A stretch of DNA of 64,000 bases from Glossina fuscipes. Taxonomy: Eukaryota; Arthropoda; Insecta; Diptera; Glossinidae. Where the stretch lies: the NCBI RefSeq assembly GCF_014805625.2, contig NW_023998464.1, forward strand, positions 852,078 through 916,077. Reading direction: 5' to 3'. Every line of letters starts with the position of its first letter. Position 1 is the first letter of the stretch. Positions 39,601 through 50,902 of this stretch are shown piece after piece. A model generated the notes under the pieces. It made no database searches. It saw only the letters and a program-made list of their open reading frames with translations, and was not told the DNA's origin. The position numbers were made by a program, and so were the translations under genes.

Positions 39601-42600
39601 TAAAGCTTTTAAAATGTAAAGTGGACCACATAATTGACCTAAAAGAGTTTTACACTTTTTAAAATAGGGATAGCTTTTCCGACTTTATTTCCGAGATTCG
39701 CTTCGGATCACTGAATTGTGAATTTTAGAAAAGTTTCGATGTTTTGTTTTTGCAATTTTTAATAGAATTAATTACAAAAAAAACAAGTAAAAGCACTATT
39801 GAAGGCCACGGCCCACAATTAAATACCCTACACCTGTTTGGTTAATATGGTGTACGCACAACGATTTTTCAAAAAAAGGCGTTGGTCCGACCCGAACAAT
39901 TTCCAATAGAGCTCGTTCTTGGTGAGTTCTGGATGTTGTATACATCTACAAAGCCTTAACTGACCACAGGTGGTATGGGGTATATGAAAACGCGTAATAA
40001 TTTTTAAGGGTGTAATCTCAAGTCAAGCTCAATCACGCTTGGTGTATGTAAGAAATACGAAGTCATTATCTTGCCAACGTAGGATCAGATGAGGGTGAAT
40101 GTTATATGGAGTTTGGAGAAGGGTTAATATTATATGAAAGTATATCAATTTTCCTTGCTTTTCTCTTCCGCCTACGTACGTATTTATTATCGCTGTCATA
40201 AGCAAATGTAAATCTGTCGAAGATTTCTAAACATCATATTTCTCCATTAAATAAATTCCATTTCCGTGGGAGCATAACCAACGTTTTCATTTGAATACAA
40301 TAAATTATTGAAGAATCTGTTTATCAAATAATTATGAAAAACTTGTAAATGTTATTATTATATAAAAGAAAATAAATGAATAATTGAAATAAAACTTAAT
40401 AACGATGCGGAGCTTAATAGCTGTACTTAGGCCCGCTCAGTATTTATAGCCTCAGCGTATCAATAACATGCAAGACAAGCGAATCAATTTAAATGTAACC
40501 AAGAGGAAAAAACTGCAACTGCTAAACAATATTTTAATTTCTTAATCTGACAGCAAATTACTTACTATGCATAAGCTCTTTATTATATTGAATTTATTGA
40601 ATGTAGATTGGTTTTTTCCCTACAAATGCGTGAATAAATAAAAATAAGAATTCGCGGATGTACATTTACTTGTAAACAAAACAATTTTTATGCACATGAT
40701 GCATAAAATACCTTTATGCGGTGCATCACTTGCAGTAAAAGTTTGCGCGGGCTTATACAACATCCAGAAGGACTGAGATAGACTCACCTTTTATTATATC
40801 TGTCGATTCAGATTCCTAGACGCCTAGTTTGCTTTGATGAAATTTTGCACACCAACGTGTTTTTACTCACGGACGAAGGCTATTGGAACTGTTACGGATC
40901 GGTCCACTTTTTCACTCGCTGCCCTATTATGGAAAATCGTTATAGGTAAAAAAATCGGGCGCATTGAAAGCGACTGTCTGAAAACTCGAAGAACCAAAGC
41001 AAGAGTTATAAATATAATCTATATGGGCCAAAGAAACAAATACTAAAACTAAAGTAGAATAAGCCCTTGCGACTAAGGCTTTCGGGTCTATCTTATTTTA
41101 AAAAATAATCTAGTCACTCCTCTCACAACTCATTTACATTCATGAACGTTCTAGCGTTCCAAGTCTACATATTCTTTCAAACCACACATATATCTGGGCG
41201 CCTTCCCTTCGTCTACCCATTATTGAAACTCTCATTGTATTTTATTCTGACAATAAAATCAAATGTCTACTTTGCGCCTTGAAAAATGTTGTTCCCTCTA
41301 CGCATTAGCAGGATATTTCAACTCGATTAACAAGGAAAGCCTATACATACCCCTCAATATATTACCCAGTTGACAAGTGTCATGAAAACTAAAAGAGAAA
41401 ATCGAAACTTGGTATTTATTTTCTGGGCTGAATTAGGGTTTAATCGTAAATATAATCGGACCCATCCACACTAAAAGATTGCGAAAAAGTGACAAATATA
41501 AAGTTAGTTTATAAAAATTATTAAGTATTTTGCGCAAATATTAAAAAAAATCATAAGCTTATAATTATCCATAAGCCAGTAATATTATTTTTTTAACGAA
41601 GACTATTATAAAACAGCAAAGTAGTTATGAGAATAAATTGATTAATAATATGTTTCACATACATCGCTCCGTGACGCTTCACAGCTTGGGTTACAATGTG
41701 CGTATGGATTAAAAAGTCACAAAACATAGGTATATTTGAGACAAGGTGCCAGGAACATGAACATGGGACGACGATGAATCATTGATGACGTCAATGCAGA
41801 CCAGCACGTTCTGTAAAAACTCTTCTTGATCGCCTACACTTTTTCGCCTCGTGCAGTGATTCGTCCGTTTTGCTAAAAATACATCAAAATTTTCACATTA
41901 TTTTACGCCGAAGACATATTTTTTATGCAAGCCCGCACATTGAACGTTACCCAAAACGTCACTTGGCGTGATCCAAATTTGGCAAACATGATTTACTTCC
42001 TCAAATTTTTTTTTTTAAAAGACTAGAAATTATACTTGCTTCCCATAAAAGGGCTTGCTTTTCATGATAATCCCTACCTATGATAGGATCTGAAACACAG
42101 ACCTATATATACAAAAGTTAAACCTTTTTCTGAAAGATTTACTATTACTTACATGGAGTGAAATCGAAGAAGTAGATGAATGTGTTTCAAATTTGGTTAA
42201 CAAGGTGACGATAGTAAGCAAATTTTCATCAAAAAATATTAACAAATAGAGCTTTTTGATATATATTTGGTATTACATTTCATGAGTAGTCTCAAAATAG
42301 AACTGGTCTACATACGGTAAGGTTGGCTTTCTTGTTAAGTTACTTTTATGAAAATTATACACTTTACACCATATAAAGATTCAATTTTGTAGGAATGGTT
42401 ATATCAAGAGACGTTCAAAAAATGTCCCCCTTTTTGCATACTAACTTAGAATGTCGAAGTACTATTATTGGGAGAGTTTTGTCAAAAAATTTTGAAAATT
42501 ATAATTTTTTGCCTACACCAATCTTTCAAAATAAGGCATTATATGGAGTCGTCGAGAAAGTGTAGCGATCCGAAACGTTCTCAGTAGCGTTCATCCTTGA

Positions 42601-44063
42601 ATCAAAACATGTTAGTGTACAAATTATCAGACAGGCATCAAGTAGAAAGACGGACAGACGGGCTGAGAACCATTCAGAAAATGATTCTGAATTAAAGGGT
42701 ATAATAAAAGGTGAGCGTATCTCACGATGGGTGTAACATACGCATGCATAAACCTTACATGCCTTGTACAATAAGTGACGTAAGATATAAAAATATATTC
42801 CGTAGTACGCGCAATCTTCTTCGCTTCGCTTCGGTTTAATACGAAACTATGAAAAAAGATGTACGTAAAGAGGGCATTTGGCAACTTCCATTAGCCATTT
42901 TCCCGCTCGTCGTCTACCGACTTTGACGAGTAACCCTCTTCAGAAAACCGCTGCGGCCCGTCCTCATCTATGCAAAACGGTCAGTTAAATCCCTTTTTAA
43001 GAATAATTTGCGAAAATTGCATTCACATTTGAACCATTTCTGTTAAGAAACCTTCCGGTAATCTCAATCGAGAGCGGCCAGAAATAACTAAATTTTCACT
43101 TTTGCTTCTTTCTCATATGACACTTTTGTATTTACAGCATGCCAGGGAGAATTAATGTGCTACGTATGTGACAACTGTCCTGTGATTACAGCAGATATTC
43201 CACTTCTAAATTGCAATGAACAGTACTTCAATTCGGACACCACAACCCGAACAACGACAATCCGAACAACCAGCACAGAAACTGAAAGCACTTTGCTCGG
43301 CAACAGCGACACATCTGCGGGAATCTCAGAATCTATGACAACGAAATTAACAACTACCACTACCTTGAAACCAACAGAGGCGATGAATTCATCGTTCACT
43401 ACGATAGTAATGGAGACAACAACGATAAGTGCAACAGGGAAAACAACTAAAACATATCCTAAAACAATTACACCTCAAGCAGATAATTCCAACTCTACGG
43501 AAGATATCAATTTTAACACCGTCACCACCACCCCAGTTACTGATATCGAAGAGAAGAGCACGGAGAATAATTTGAGCGAGTCGAAAACAACAAAAGTTTA
43601 TTCAAGATTATCTGCACCTAAGTTCAAAAGTGACTTTATGAGTTCTCAAATAAACGAAACCCTTATCAAACATGGAGAAGACGAAACTGAAGACGAAATA
43701 ACAAGATCCAAAATCTTCAAGCCTTCAGAACAATCGCGTAGTCGTAACGCGCGGCACACTACTGATCAAATCTATAACTGTTTCAAAGTGGAAGCCAAAG
43801 GTAGGTCACAATATATTTTAAACTAAACTCTTTGTCATTGCTTTCTATTTTCAGTTAACGGATCAACGAATATTGCACGTGGTTGCTCCCGCCGTACACC
43901 TCCAAAAACTGCGTGCGCACAATGGCACGAAATGCACAATAATATGAAAATAGATGAATGTTATTCTTGCACCAGTTCAGAATGCAATGGCAGTTCAATG
44001 GTATCAGTATCAGTGGCAACTTTACTTATTGTTTTGGTAGCCGGATGTTTTCACTATCACTAA
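33562..44063 (+). CDS. Ly6/uPAR protein gene 3 with threonine-rich mucin-like insert (308 aa)
   Basis: Exons are 33562-33616, about 43138-43800 and 43855-44063. The total of 927 nt is an exact frame, both introns are phase 1, and the last intron is only 54 nt. The protein has a signal peptide (about 1-18), an extra C20, cysteines 26, 29, 32 and 44 (MCYVCDNC...NC), a 188-residue insert, C233 (NCFKVEAK), A-R-G-C250, C260, ECYSC (275, 278) and C283-N284. It ends in a hydrophobic tail (about 288-304, then FHYH) typical of GPI signals. The first half of the insert is dense in Thr (for example TTTRTTTIRTTS), with Asn sequons, so mucin-type O-glycosylation is likely. Near its end RNAR|H (221-224) fits a minimal proprotein-convertase site nine residues before C5. 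The protein would be a GPI-anchored mucin-like three-finger protein; the ligand is unknown. The first intron carries several A-family repeats. Confidence 0.8.
33885..34215 (+). repeat. Dispersed repeat family A, copy 1
   Basis: Module order: 'caagtaaaa...agaagcccacggtccacggcccac', then GGTTCGATCCGAAACATTTT plus 'gcgttcctccttg', then GGACAGACGGACAGCCGGAC, then 'ttaaatcaattcaaaaaatga', and a 'cataca.ccgcacaagcttaat' end. It lies in intron 1 of Ly6 gene 3. The modules recur at 38.7, 39.9, 42.6, 44.5, 58.0 and 63.2 kb. Confidence 0.65.
38630..38850 (+). repeat. Dispersed repeat family A, copy 2
   Basis: Carries GTGGTCCGAGCCGAACAATT, 'tccaatagcgttcgtccctgcccca' and AGAAAGACAGACGAGCAGAC. It is the best-preserved version of the central module. 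Confidence 0.65.
39775..39990 (+). repeat. Dispersed repeat family A, copy 3
   Basis: Starts with 'aacaagtaaaagcactattgaaggccacggcccacaattaaataccctac' and includes GTTGGTCCGACCCGAACAAT plus 'ttccaatagagctcgttcttgg'. It defines the left end of the family together with the copies near 33885 and 57865. Confidence 0.65.
40730..40960 (-). repeat. Dispersed repeat family A, inverted copy
   Basis: The reverse complement reads AAGTGGACCGATCCGTAACA, then 'gttccaatagccttcgtccgtgag', then 'gtgtgcaaaatttcatcaaa', which is the central module of family A. It shows the family inserts in both orientations. Confidence 0.6.
42500..42775 (+). repeat. Dispersed repeat family A, copy 4
   Basis: Carries GTGTAGCGATCCGAAACGTT, 'ctcagtagcgttcatccttga', AAAGACGGACAGACGGGC and the 'cgcatgcataaaccttac' end module, about 360 bp upstream of the cysteine exon of Ly6 gene 3. 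Confidence 0.6.
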
Positions 44064-44352
44064 AATGTGTACACTAAAACTTTTACAAAATCAAAAAACG
44101 CACTAAGCTTTAAAATATACAAATTATTTATCGCATTATTTTTTAACTTAAGTCACGTCACCATTACAGTAATTCGGAAAAAAAATGAGAAAATGAAATT
44201 ATCTCCCATGCCGTTCAAACCAAATGTAGTAAATATGAGAACTTAAGGAATCTAAATATTATAACTTTGATCTGTTATACGAATCAACATGATTTTAGAG
44301 TGTATTATTACAATTTAAGTTGAAATCTGTGTAGTTACTTTTCTATGAAAGA

Positions 44353-44358
44353 AATAAA
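44353..44358 (+). terminator. Poly(A) signal of Ly6 gene 3
   Basis: AATAAA about 290 nt after the stop codon at 44063, followed within 50 nt by the next repeat. It is the first canonical signal after the gene. Confidence 0.5.
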
Positions 44359-44389
44359 AGATTAAGTAAACATGAATCAATCAATACTA

Positions 44390-44740
44390 AAAAACAAGCA
44401 AAATACTATAATGGACGAAGGCAAGCCATTGAAAACTTTAGGCCATCCTACATCATCTTTTTATATAAGGACTTTTTAAATAAGACGTTATATGGGAATT
44501 GGCCGCACAGCGGATCGGTTCCAGAACATTTTCAAAAGTGTTCGTCCTTGCGATCGAACACGTCAAAATTGCGACCGGTAGATTGAAAACAAGAAAATAG
44601 GGCGTCAACACGGACAGACAAGATTCTAAATCAATCGCTAAAATAAAAAAATCGGTCTATCTGAAGCTCTTCTGAGCGCTGCATACATTCGCATAAACTT
44701 AATATGGCCCTTATACCACAATGGATGCAGGGTATAATTA
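44390..44740 (+). repeat. Dispersed repeat family A, copy 5
   Basis: A nearly full-length copy. It runs from 'acaagcaaaatactataatggacgaagg', through GGATCGGTTCCAGAACATTT, 'tcaaaagtgttcgtccttgcg', ACACGGACAGACAAG and 'ctgaagctcttctgagcgctgcatac', to 'ccttataccacaatggatgcagggtataat'. It begins immediately after the probable 3' end of Ly6 gene 3. Confidence 0.65.
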
Positions 44741-45277
44741 TTATTATTATAATTTATTTAGACCAAATCAATAAATTCTAATACTAAAAAGCTAAACGGA
44801 AGGTTACATGGATTTCGCATAAATTTATTATACTTATCATACCGCTCGTAAGTACATTTCTTTTCGATAGCAAGGGTACACTAGTAAGGTAAGTACATGA
44901 AAGTTTGGAAAAGAAAACTAAGACTATCACAGCAAAGAAAGTGCTGCTTACGCTTAGTTTTGACAACTTGCAAGTTATAAGCTGTGATAGTGAAATGTAT
45001 AATTTTTATCACATGGTTCTAAATTTAAACTAATCGTTTTCTTGTCAACAGCAACAATTTTGTTTCCGATATTGAAAAAAAGTTACAAATCATACACATC
45101 ATAACAGTACAGCTCCCTATAATTAGTTTTTATGTAAAGCGAATTCATACAACACCGTAAAAGGATTGGACAGAATATATTTATTCATCAGTTTTCGTAC
45201 ATATCTCCCTCTTGCTCACTGATGTTAAAAAAAAACAAACATTTTTTACTCAACTGCCATAAATATTGTTGTCATGC

Positions 45278-45720
45278 AATCAATGTCGTAAGTCTTGGTA
45301 TAATCTAACTGAATAGCGCCACACATATTCATATAAACGGTAAAGTCCAGTACACTGTGCTAAATATTCCTTGAAGACTGTCGTAGCAACATTTCTCAAG
45401 TTTTCATATGTACATTTTATAGCTACAAATTTGTACAATTTTGGTTTAGTTGAGTCACATTCTCCAAATTGGTCACCCATTAAAAAAATAGTACAAAAGT
45501 ATATAGAAGCTGAGCAAACAAGGTTTAGCAGACCAAAAAAATGCTCGTAGTGTAGAAAACGTTGCAATCCTTGTTCAAAGGATGCTCGAGGAGTTAATGG
45601 CATTAACTCCAAGGCATTGGCAGGAATCGGGCAAGTGCTTGAAGAATTTCGCACATATACAACCTTATTTAAGACCTTTATTCGCTTAACAGAAATATTA
45701 AAACAAGCAATAAGTTAATT
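45278..45720 (-). CDS. Uncharacterised minus-strand ORF or exon, low support
   Basis: A frame of about 145 codons open on the minus strand, with no good upstream ATG; the first in-frame ATG codon is around the ELMPLTPRASF segment. The composition looks protein-like, with one hydrophobic stretch (GLLNLVCSASIYFCTIFLMG) followed by a polar region with several Cys and Tyr residues, ending LYQDLRH. I recognise no family. It could be an exon of a minus-strand gene, a decayed retrocopy or chance. No matching splice partners were identified. Confidence 0.25.
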
Positions 45721-46162
45721 GCCTTTGCATTTTTTGAAGTGTAGACTTTACCGAAAATATCGCTTTTGCAAAACGTTATACAGTATGCATACAAACGGAG
45801 CAAAATCAATAAGCTAAGTAAGATGATATGAAGAAAATCTATCGAAAATATTTACACACGTGGGGGCGTTTTCTACAACGGATCATATGATTATTTTTAA
45901 TAAAGAGTTCAATAAATATTTGAATTATCTTAGATATTATTTAAAAAAAAAAACCAAAGCGCGTCTATTGAAAAATACTTAATAGGAATTCAGTGCAGCG
46001 GTTTATGTTACTTTCTTGTAGAATCACCAGAGCTGTACAAATGAAGATCGAACGTTAAAATTTCCCAATTGACTGAAAAGAGAAATCTAAAAAATGAGTG
46101 CGATTTGTCAGTAGCTGACAGTGGACAAAAATATAAAAATATTTTCTTATTTTTGTCAATAA

Positions 46163-46562
46163 ATGACGATCCCGGTGCGATCCGATCCCATTCGATTGTC
46201 AAATAATACCGGATCACGGCTATTGAAAGCCGCAAACAACATAAATCTTCTTCACCATGATCGCTACTGGGAAGCTACGGTTACAAACTACGACAGCAGA
46301 ACAACTTCCATGTCATTGCAAGCCTTTATGTTGCAAAAAGGTTTTCATCACAAATATGCACACAGAATTCTATTGGCAAGATGCTGTAGGGTGTTTAATG
46401 GTGGCCTTGTCCTTGTTTCTATTTGTTTTCTTTGTGTCTACATTTTTATTTCTATCAAATTTTTACTATCATGTTGTTTCATGTTGTTCTTCCTTATCGT
46501 ATACGTATAAAATAAACCTCAACAAATCCATATTGAGATTCTCATTAAGGAAGAAAATTTAA
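46163..46562 (+). pseudogene. Possible pickpocket/DEG-ENaC-like C-terminal remnant
   Basis: Two overlapping frames (46163-46510 and 46257-46562). The second reads ...AEQLPCHCKPLCC..., then TEFYWQDAVGCLMVALSLFL and a long hydrophobic stretch. The order 'CxCLPxC ... (E)L/FY...D...GG.LGLF.G.S.LS..E..YF' is typical of the end of insect pickpocket (DEG/ENaC) channel subunits (family knowledge). Here the glycine-rich selectivity segment and the Asn-Cys-Gly-Gly core are not preserved, and the spacing is far too short. If the likeness is real this is a decayed fragment; it may be coincidence. Confidence 0.2.
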
Positions 46563-46609
46563 AACAATAATTTCAAACTTCATTCACAAAAAAAAGTATA
46601 TTAAGAAAT

Positions 46610-46618
46610 AAAAAAAAA
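46610..46618 (-). terminator. Pol III terminator of tRNA-Cys
   Basis: An A9 run on the plus strand, i.e. an oligo-T tract on the minus strand two bases beyond the tRNA 3' end. This is the normal RNA polymerase III stop. Confidence 0.85.
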
Positions 46619-46620
46619 CA

Positions 46621-46692
46621 AGGGGACACCCGGGTTTGAACCGGGGACCTCTCGATCTGCAGTCGAATGCTCTACCACTGAGCTATATCCCC
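46621..46692 (-). tRNA. tRNA-Cys (anticodon GCA)
   Basis: The minus strand reads a 72-nt cloverleaf. The acceptor stem GGGGATA pairs with TGTCCCC (one T-G wobble) plus discriminator T, so CCA is not encoded. The D arm is GCTC...GAGC and the anticodon loop is CTGCAGA with GCA at 46658-46660. The variable loop is short. The T arm is CCCGG...CCGGG around TTCAAAC. The internal promoters are intact: A box TAGCTCAGTGG and B box GGTTCAAACCC. It has no intron. An oligo-T terminator follows at once. It reads cysteine codons UGC/UGU. It stands alone between the Ly6 genes. Confidence 0.97.
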
Positions 46693-48348
46693 TCTTAATC
46701 TATGAAGCGCTTTTTACTTATATCAACTTGGAATATTTATAAATTAAAACGCATTGAATAGAAAGCATTAGAAAAATAAAATATTTGTGTTCATACATTA
46801 CAATAAGTAATAAAATGATGGGGAAATATATCACTTGAACTCATATTGCGTCAAGGAAAAAGTTCCTGTCATTTGTCAGCAAAATCTGATAACTGCGTAT
46901 TTACTAAATACGCATTATTTTGATCGATAACTTTTAGTGTTTTTCTGGCAAAAATGTCATCACTGGAGAATTGTGGAGAGAACGATTTAAGTGGTTCTCG
47001 AATGTGGCGTAATTCGTGCTCTCAGATAGAGGCAATAAATGCTGCCAGCCTATCCCCTCAACATATGTCCGGCCGTTAAAGATGTGTCTGAACAGGCATT
47101 CTCATAATGCACTACGACGCTTTGCTGACTGGTCAATTCTGACGTCCATATCTCAAATGCGCTTCAATTGCCATAATTGTTAACAGTGGGGAGAGGAATT
47201 AGAGTTTGGAGTGCTAATCTTCCACATAAAAGAAGAGTGCCTCATTTACAAGCCATTACAGCGGAAGGCAAGTAAAAAGCCACAACATCGAGCAAAGCCA
47301 ACTAAGAAATATTTCACACCACTTCACTCAATGCAATGTTTTATTTATTTTCCTAATTGTTTCCATGTAAAGCCATCATTTTCAAGGAAGTCCTTAGTTC
47401 ATTTCATCTATTCCACTCCAATTCATATGCAAGGTGTTATGCTATTTTTAGAGTTTATGCATTTGCAGGGCTGATTAACTACTACTAGCAATATTAATTT
47501 ATTTAGCGCGCGAGAAAAATATGTCATTGTAAACCAAAATTATCAACTCTTATCAACGCCTTGATTTGAACCGTTTTTCACTGAAAACAAAAAAGAAATA
47601 CTTTTAACATATGACCAACGATCATGTTAAAATTTCGAATTTTTGCCACGTTGTCACGTTGTTTCGAATTGCTTGTAGGCAAGCAGAAAGAGGGAAGTAG
47701 ATGAGATTGATTTGGTTACCATGAAATAATTTTTCTTAAAAATTACATTTGAGATTTGATCACTAAAAAATAAATAAAAATTATGATTTAAAAGAACAGG
47801 TTTATTTGAAAAACAATGTTTAATGTTCGTTCGGTTGTTATGTTAATATTTTAATTGACTAAATGCTTATAAAACCATTTCACTAAAAACCGATCTATCT
47901 TAGAACATATGCCCTAATCACGGCTTTTATTATTTAACCATTTGTTTTTTTATAATGTTTTCGATTCTTTACAAACAAACAGATAAGTTCTAGAATCTAC
48001 GCACTCTAATCTGTATTTTCAGTAACATTCCTTATTGCTACACCAACGATTAATAAACACATATGCATATATGCTTTCATGTTTTCCAATAATCCGTATG
48101 ACAGAAAAGATTTGCAAACAATTGTTTGCAACTGTCGCATGTTCTCAAAGCAAATCAATTATCAATAATTTTGACTGCACCAGCTTTTCGAATTCGTATA
48201 GTCAGCTATTAATAAAAAGCCATTTTCAATAGACATAAAATTATTAGTAACAAATTTCTAGTCGAGACATAAACATTTACATTGGCGTTGCAAATAAATA
48301 ATTAAACATAATTATTGATACGTTGAGTTACTTAGAACGAAAAAAAAA
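46693..48348. other. Interval between tRNA-Cys and Ly6 gene 4
   Basis: I see no supported gene. A good acceptor-like CTGTATTTTCAG at about 48012-48023 is followed by an open stretch of about 48 codons (ending ...CNCRMFSKQINYQ) to 48170. It has no domain I recognise. The last 60 bases before 48349 should hold the 5' leader of Ly6 gene 4. Confidence 0.4.
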
Positions 48349-50454
48349 ATGAAAATCTTTCTTGTACTGATGGTTTTGGTCACTGTGAAACCACAAGGTG
48401 AAAAAGGATATAAATTGATAACATTATTTCCTTGAAGATTTTCCTATTATAAGTAAATGCTTCGAGAAAATTTAAAATATATCAACGAGGACTCAAACTA
48501 ATCGTTTAGTTGGATAATTTAGAAATTACGTCATCTTGTTATCCACAAGCAAAGATCATTTCGAAGATCCAGTAGTAGACGAATTTAACTTTCACTCACG
48601 CTGTCACTATGTGCACGTTGCTTAGAATTCAAAAAGTTTACACTGCAACGAACTCTTCAACGAACATTTATAAAAAAAAAAGGAGCAATCCGTGGAATTA
48701 AATCTAAATCATATGAGCGCAAGCTTGTGCATTTTGAAGAAAAGGGAGTTCTGACAACACGCCGCGGTCAAGCAAGTCCCTTTAGACCTTTTATAGAACA
48801 TAAACAATACAGTAGCCATAAGGAATTTCCACGTACGTCGTCTTTCCGCTAAATCTCCGCACCTATTTTTTTGAATTTTGAAAACTTATCCAAATCTGCT
48901 TATATGGTATAAATATGTTTTTGAAAATTAAGCTTCAATTAAATTTCTATAAAGAATATTGAAAAAATCCCCTTCTTTGTTTGAAAAACAGAGGTGGTTT
49001 TAATGTATTGTATGCACTACGCGTGCATGCCTTGGTCCACATTCATCAACAATTAATTTACTAAAAGCTGTTAAATTTTCGCATAATTTGAATTTGCTTG
49101 CTTCATATTTGCGATGGTGTGCGTTTGTTACTGATAAAGAATGTAAATATACATTCTGTAGAGTATTTCTGGGAGCGGTATATGCTTTAACAAAACCCCC
49201 TTAATAGGTTTATCCTTTGCTTCACATACCAACTTGAGTACAAGAAGTCCAGGGGGTTTTTGGGAATATGTTTATCATCGTCAGATGGACAAACATTGCT
49301 GGTTCGATAAAGAATTTGTTACTTCTAATGTATGTATAAATTCTTTAAGTGCCTTTCCAAAAATTTCAAACGTTTTCATAACAGTGATCAATAAAGAAAA
49401 GAATAAGATAAAACGGACGAATTCAAAAGCTGTTTCTTTCGCTTTTTAGAATAATTCGAAGGACTCACAGTATTTCTTTGAGGAACGGGCGAACGATCTA
49501 ATAGAAAGTTGTAATAAAATTGACTTAAGGACATAAGATTGACAGCCTCTTTTGCATGTAAACAAAGCAAGATATATTTGAAAGACGCACACACACACAC
49601 ACACAAACGCACATACACACAGCAGTCTCGCACCGCCCTAACGGGTGACCGTTAAAGGTTTTCCACCACAAAAAAAAAAAAAAAAAAAAAAATACACACA
49701 CAGGCACACCTGCACACATTTTCATCGTGTATATAAAGTTTAATGATTGATATTAATATAAATTTTACTTATTTTATATAAATTTTGTTAAAGTTGATGC
49801 AATTTATTGTTACGATTGCATTTATGATAATTGTCAAAATCTTGATCATACTAAAATCGTATTCTGCGGCCCTGAGGACGTAGAATATCCTATAAATGAC
49901 GCAACAATCGAGGCAACAATAACCACTTCTACCGCAGCTACCACAATTGCAATCACGCTACCGAAAATTATATCTACAAACAATATGACAAAAATAACAA
50001 CTAACGACGTAGTCCCACCAACAGAAAATCCTCCTACCAACGATTTAAAATATCAATTGTATCGCAAGAAAAGATCAGAAAATGCTGCCGATAAACATGA
50101 AGCGTTTAATGTTCAATATGCTTGTTATTCCGTAGAGTACGAAAGTAATAAAAAGTATTCTGTGATTGAAATAGAATCAGGTGAACCTAAAAATAAAAAT
50201 AACTTAAAATTGTATTCTACTTTCTAGGCCAAAATAGCCAGTACGCGGAAACTTCTGTTCAAAAAGGTTGTGTATCCATACAGCCGGACGAGGATGACTG
50301 TGTTGCAGTTAAAGCGCAAATGGACATTACTATCTCTGATGAACTTGTTGAAACTTGCACTGTCTGCCATACGACCAAGTGCAACTCCTCCACAAGACTA
50401 GAGCTTTCCTTAACATCACTAGCTTGTTTATTAGTTTTGCAATATTTTCTATAA
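48349..50454 (+). CDS. Ly6/uPAR protein gene 4 with Thr-rich insert and RKKR site (220 aa)
   Basis: Exons are 48349-48397, 49794-50180 and 50228-50454. They sum to 663 nt, an exact frame, with both introns in phase 1 (1396 nt and 47 nt). The protein has a signal peptide (MKIFLVLMVLVTVKPQ, 1-16), cysteines 22, 25, 30 and 41 (YCYDC...NC...FC), an 85-residue insert, C127 (ACYSVEYE), K-G-C160, C170, TCTVC (189, 192) and C197-N198-SS. A hydrophobic tail (203-220) fits a GPI signal. The insert is Thr-rich, then basic: RKKR|S at 107-110 is a furin-type site 17 residues before C5. The acceptor at 49793 (gttaaag) has a weak pyrimidine tract, so that junction is the least certain. The role is inferred: an extracellular GPI-anchored three-finger protein, possibly cleaved in its insert. 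A decayed tandem copy lies at 55030-55467. Confidence 0.82.
49587..49604. repeat. CA microsatellite
   Basis: A (CA)9 run within intron 1 of Ly6 gene 4. The corresponding place in the right duplicate (about 54450-54470) has only a short, interrupted CA stretch. An A-tract of about 22 follows at 49670-49691. Confidence 0.8.
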
Positions 50455-50477
50455 ATCCAGCGCGTTTCGCAAATCTC

Positions 50478-50483
50478 AATAAA
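50478..50483 (+). terminator. Poly(A) signal of Ly6 gene 4
   Basis: AATAAA 24 nt after the stop codon at 50454. It is the first canonical signal downstream. Confidence 0.5.
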
Positions 50484-50902
50484 AGTAAACACACTTTTGA
50501 TGAAAGTGATTTATTTAAAGAAAATAAATTGTTAAACGCTGTATTTATTCACAAAACGACTCTAAACTCGAAAGAAAAAGGTGATGAATACCAATGAATA
50601 AATATGAGATATTAAAATGACACATCAGAATAAAAATATCCTCTTATAACTTCTGCTTATGAATAAAATCACACGCATGTGTAGCGTGGGTTTGTTACCT
50701 GCAAGTGTATTACATAAAATATATTTATGTGCAAGTGTACATATCTTATGTATTTATTCGCTTTACTATATCATAATCAATAGTATCTGGCCTGGACAGC
50801 CAACTTTTCCTTGTCATCATTCAAGGTGTTAACAAGTGTTTTTAATTTATAAAGACAATCACATAAAATCGCTACCCATTGTTAATGTAATGTAATCAAA
50901 CC

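Noticed and set aside
42848..42926. Leader-like frame MKKDVRKEGIWQLPLAIFPL just upstream of the Ly6 gene 3 body
   Set aside because: There is no usable phase-1 donor before its stop. The exon at 33562 fits better.
43160..43399. Minus-strand valine-rich ORF
   Set aside because: It is the antisense shadow of the Thr-rich insert of Ly6 gene 3.
43155..43826. Start of Ly6 gene 3 at the ATG of MCYVC
   Set aside because: That Met directly precedes C2 and leaves no leader; an acceptor lies 17 nt upstream in the right phase.
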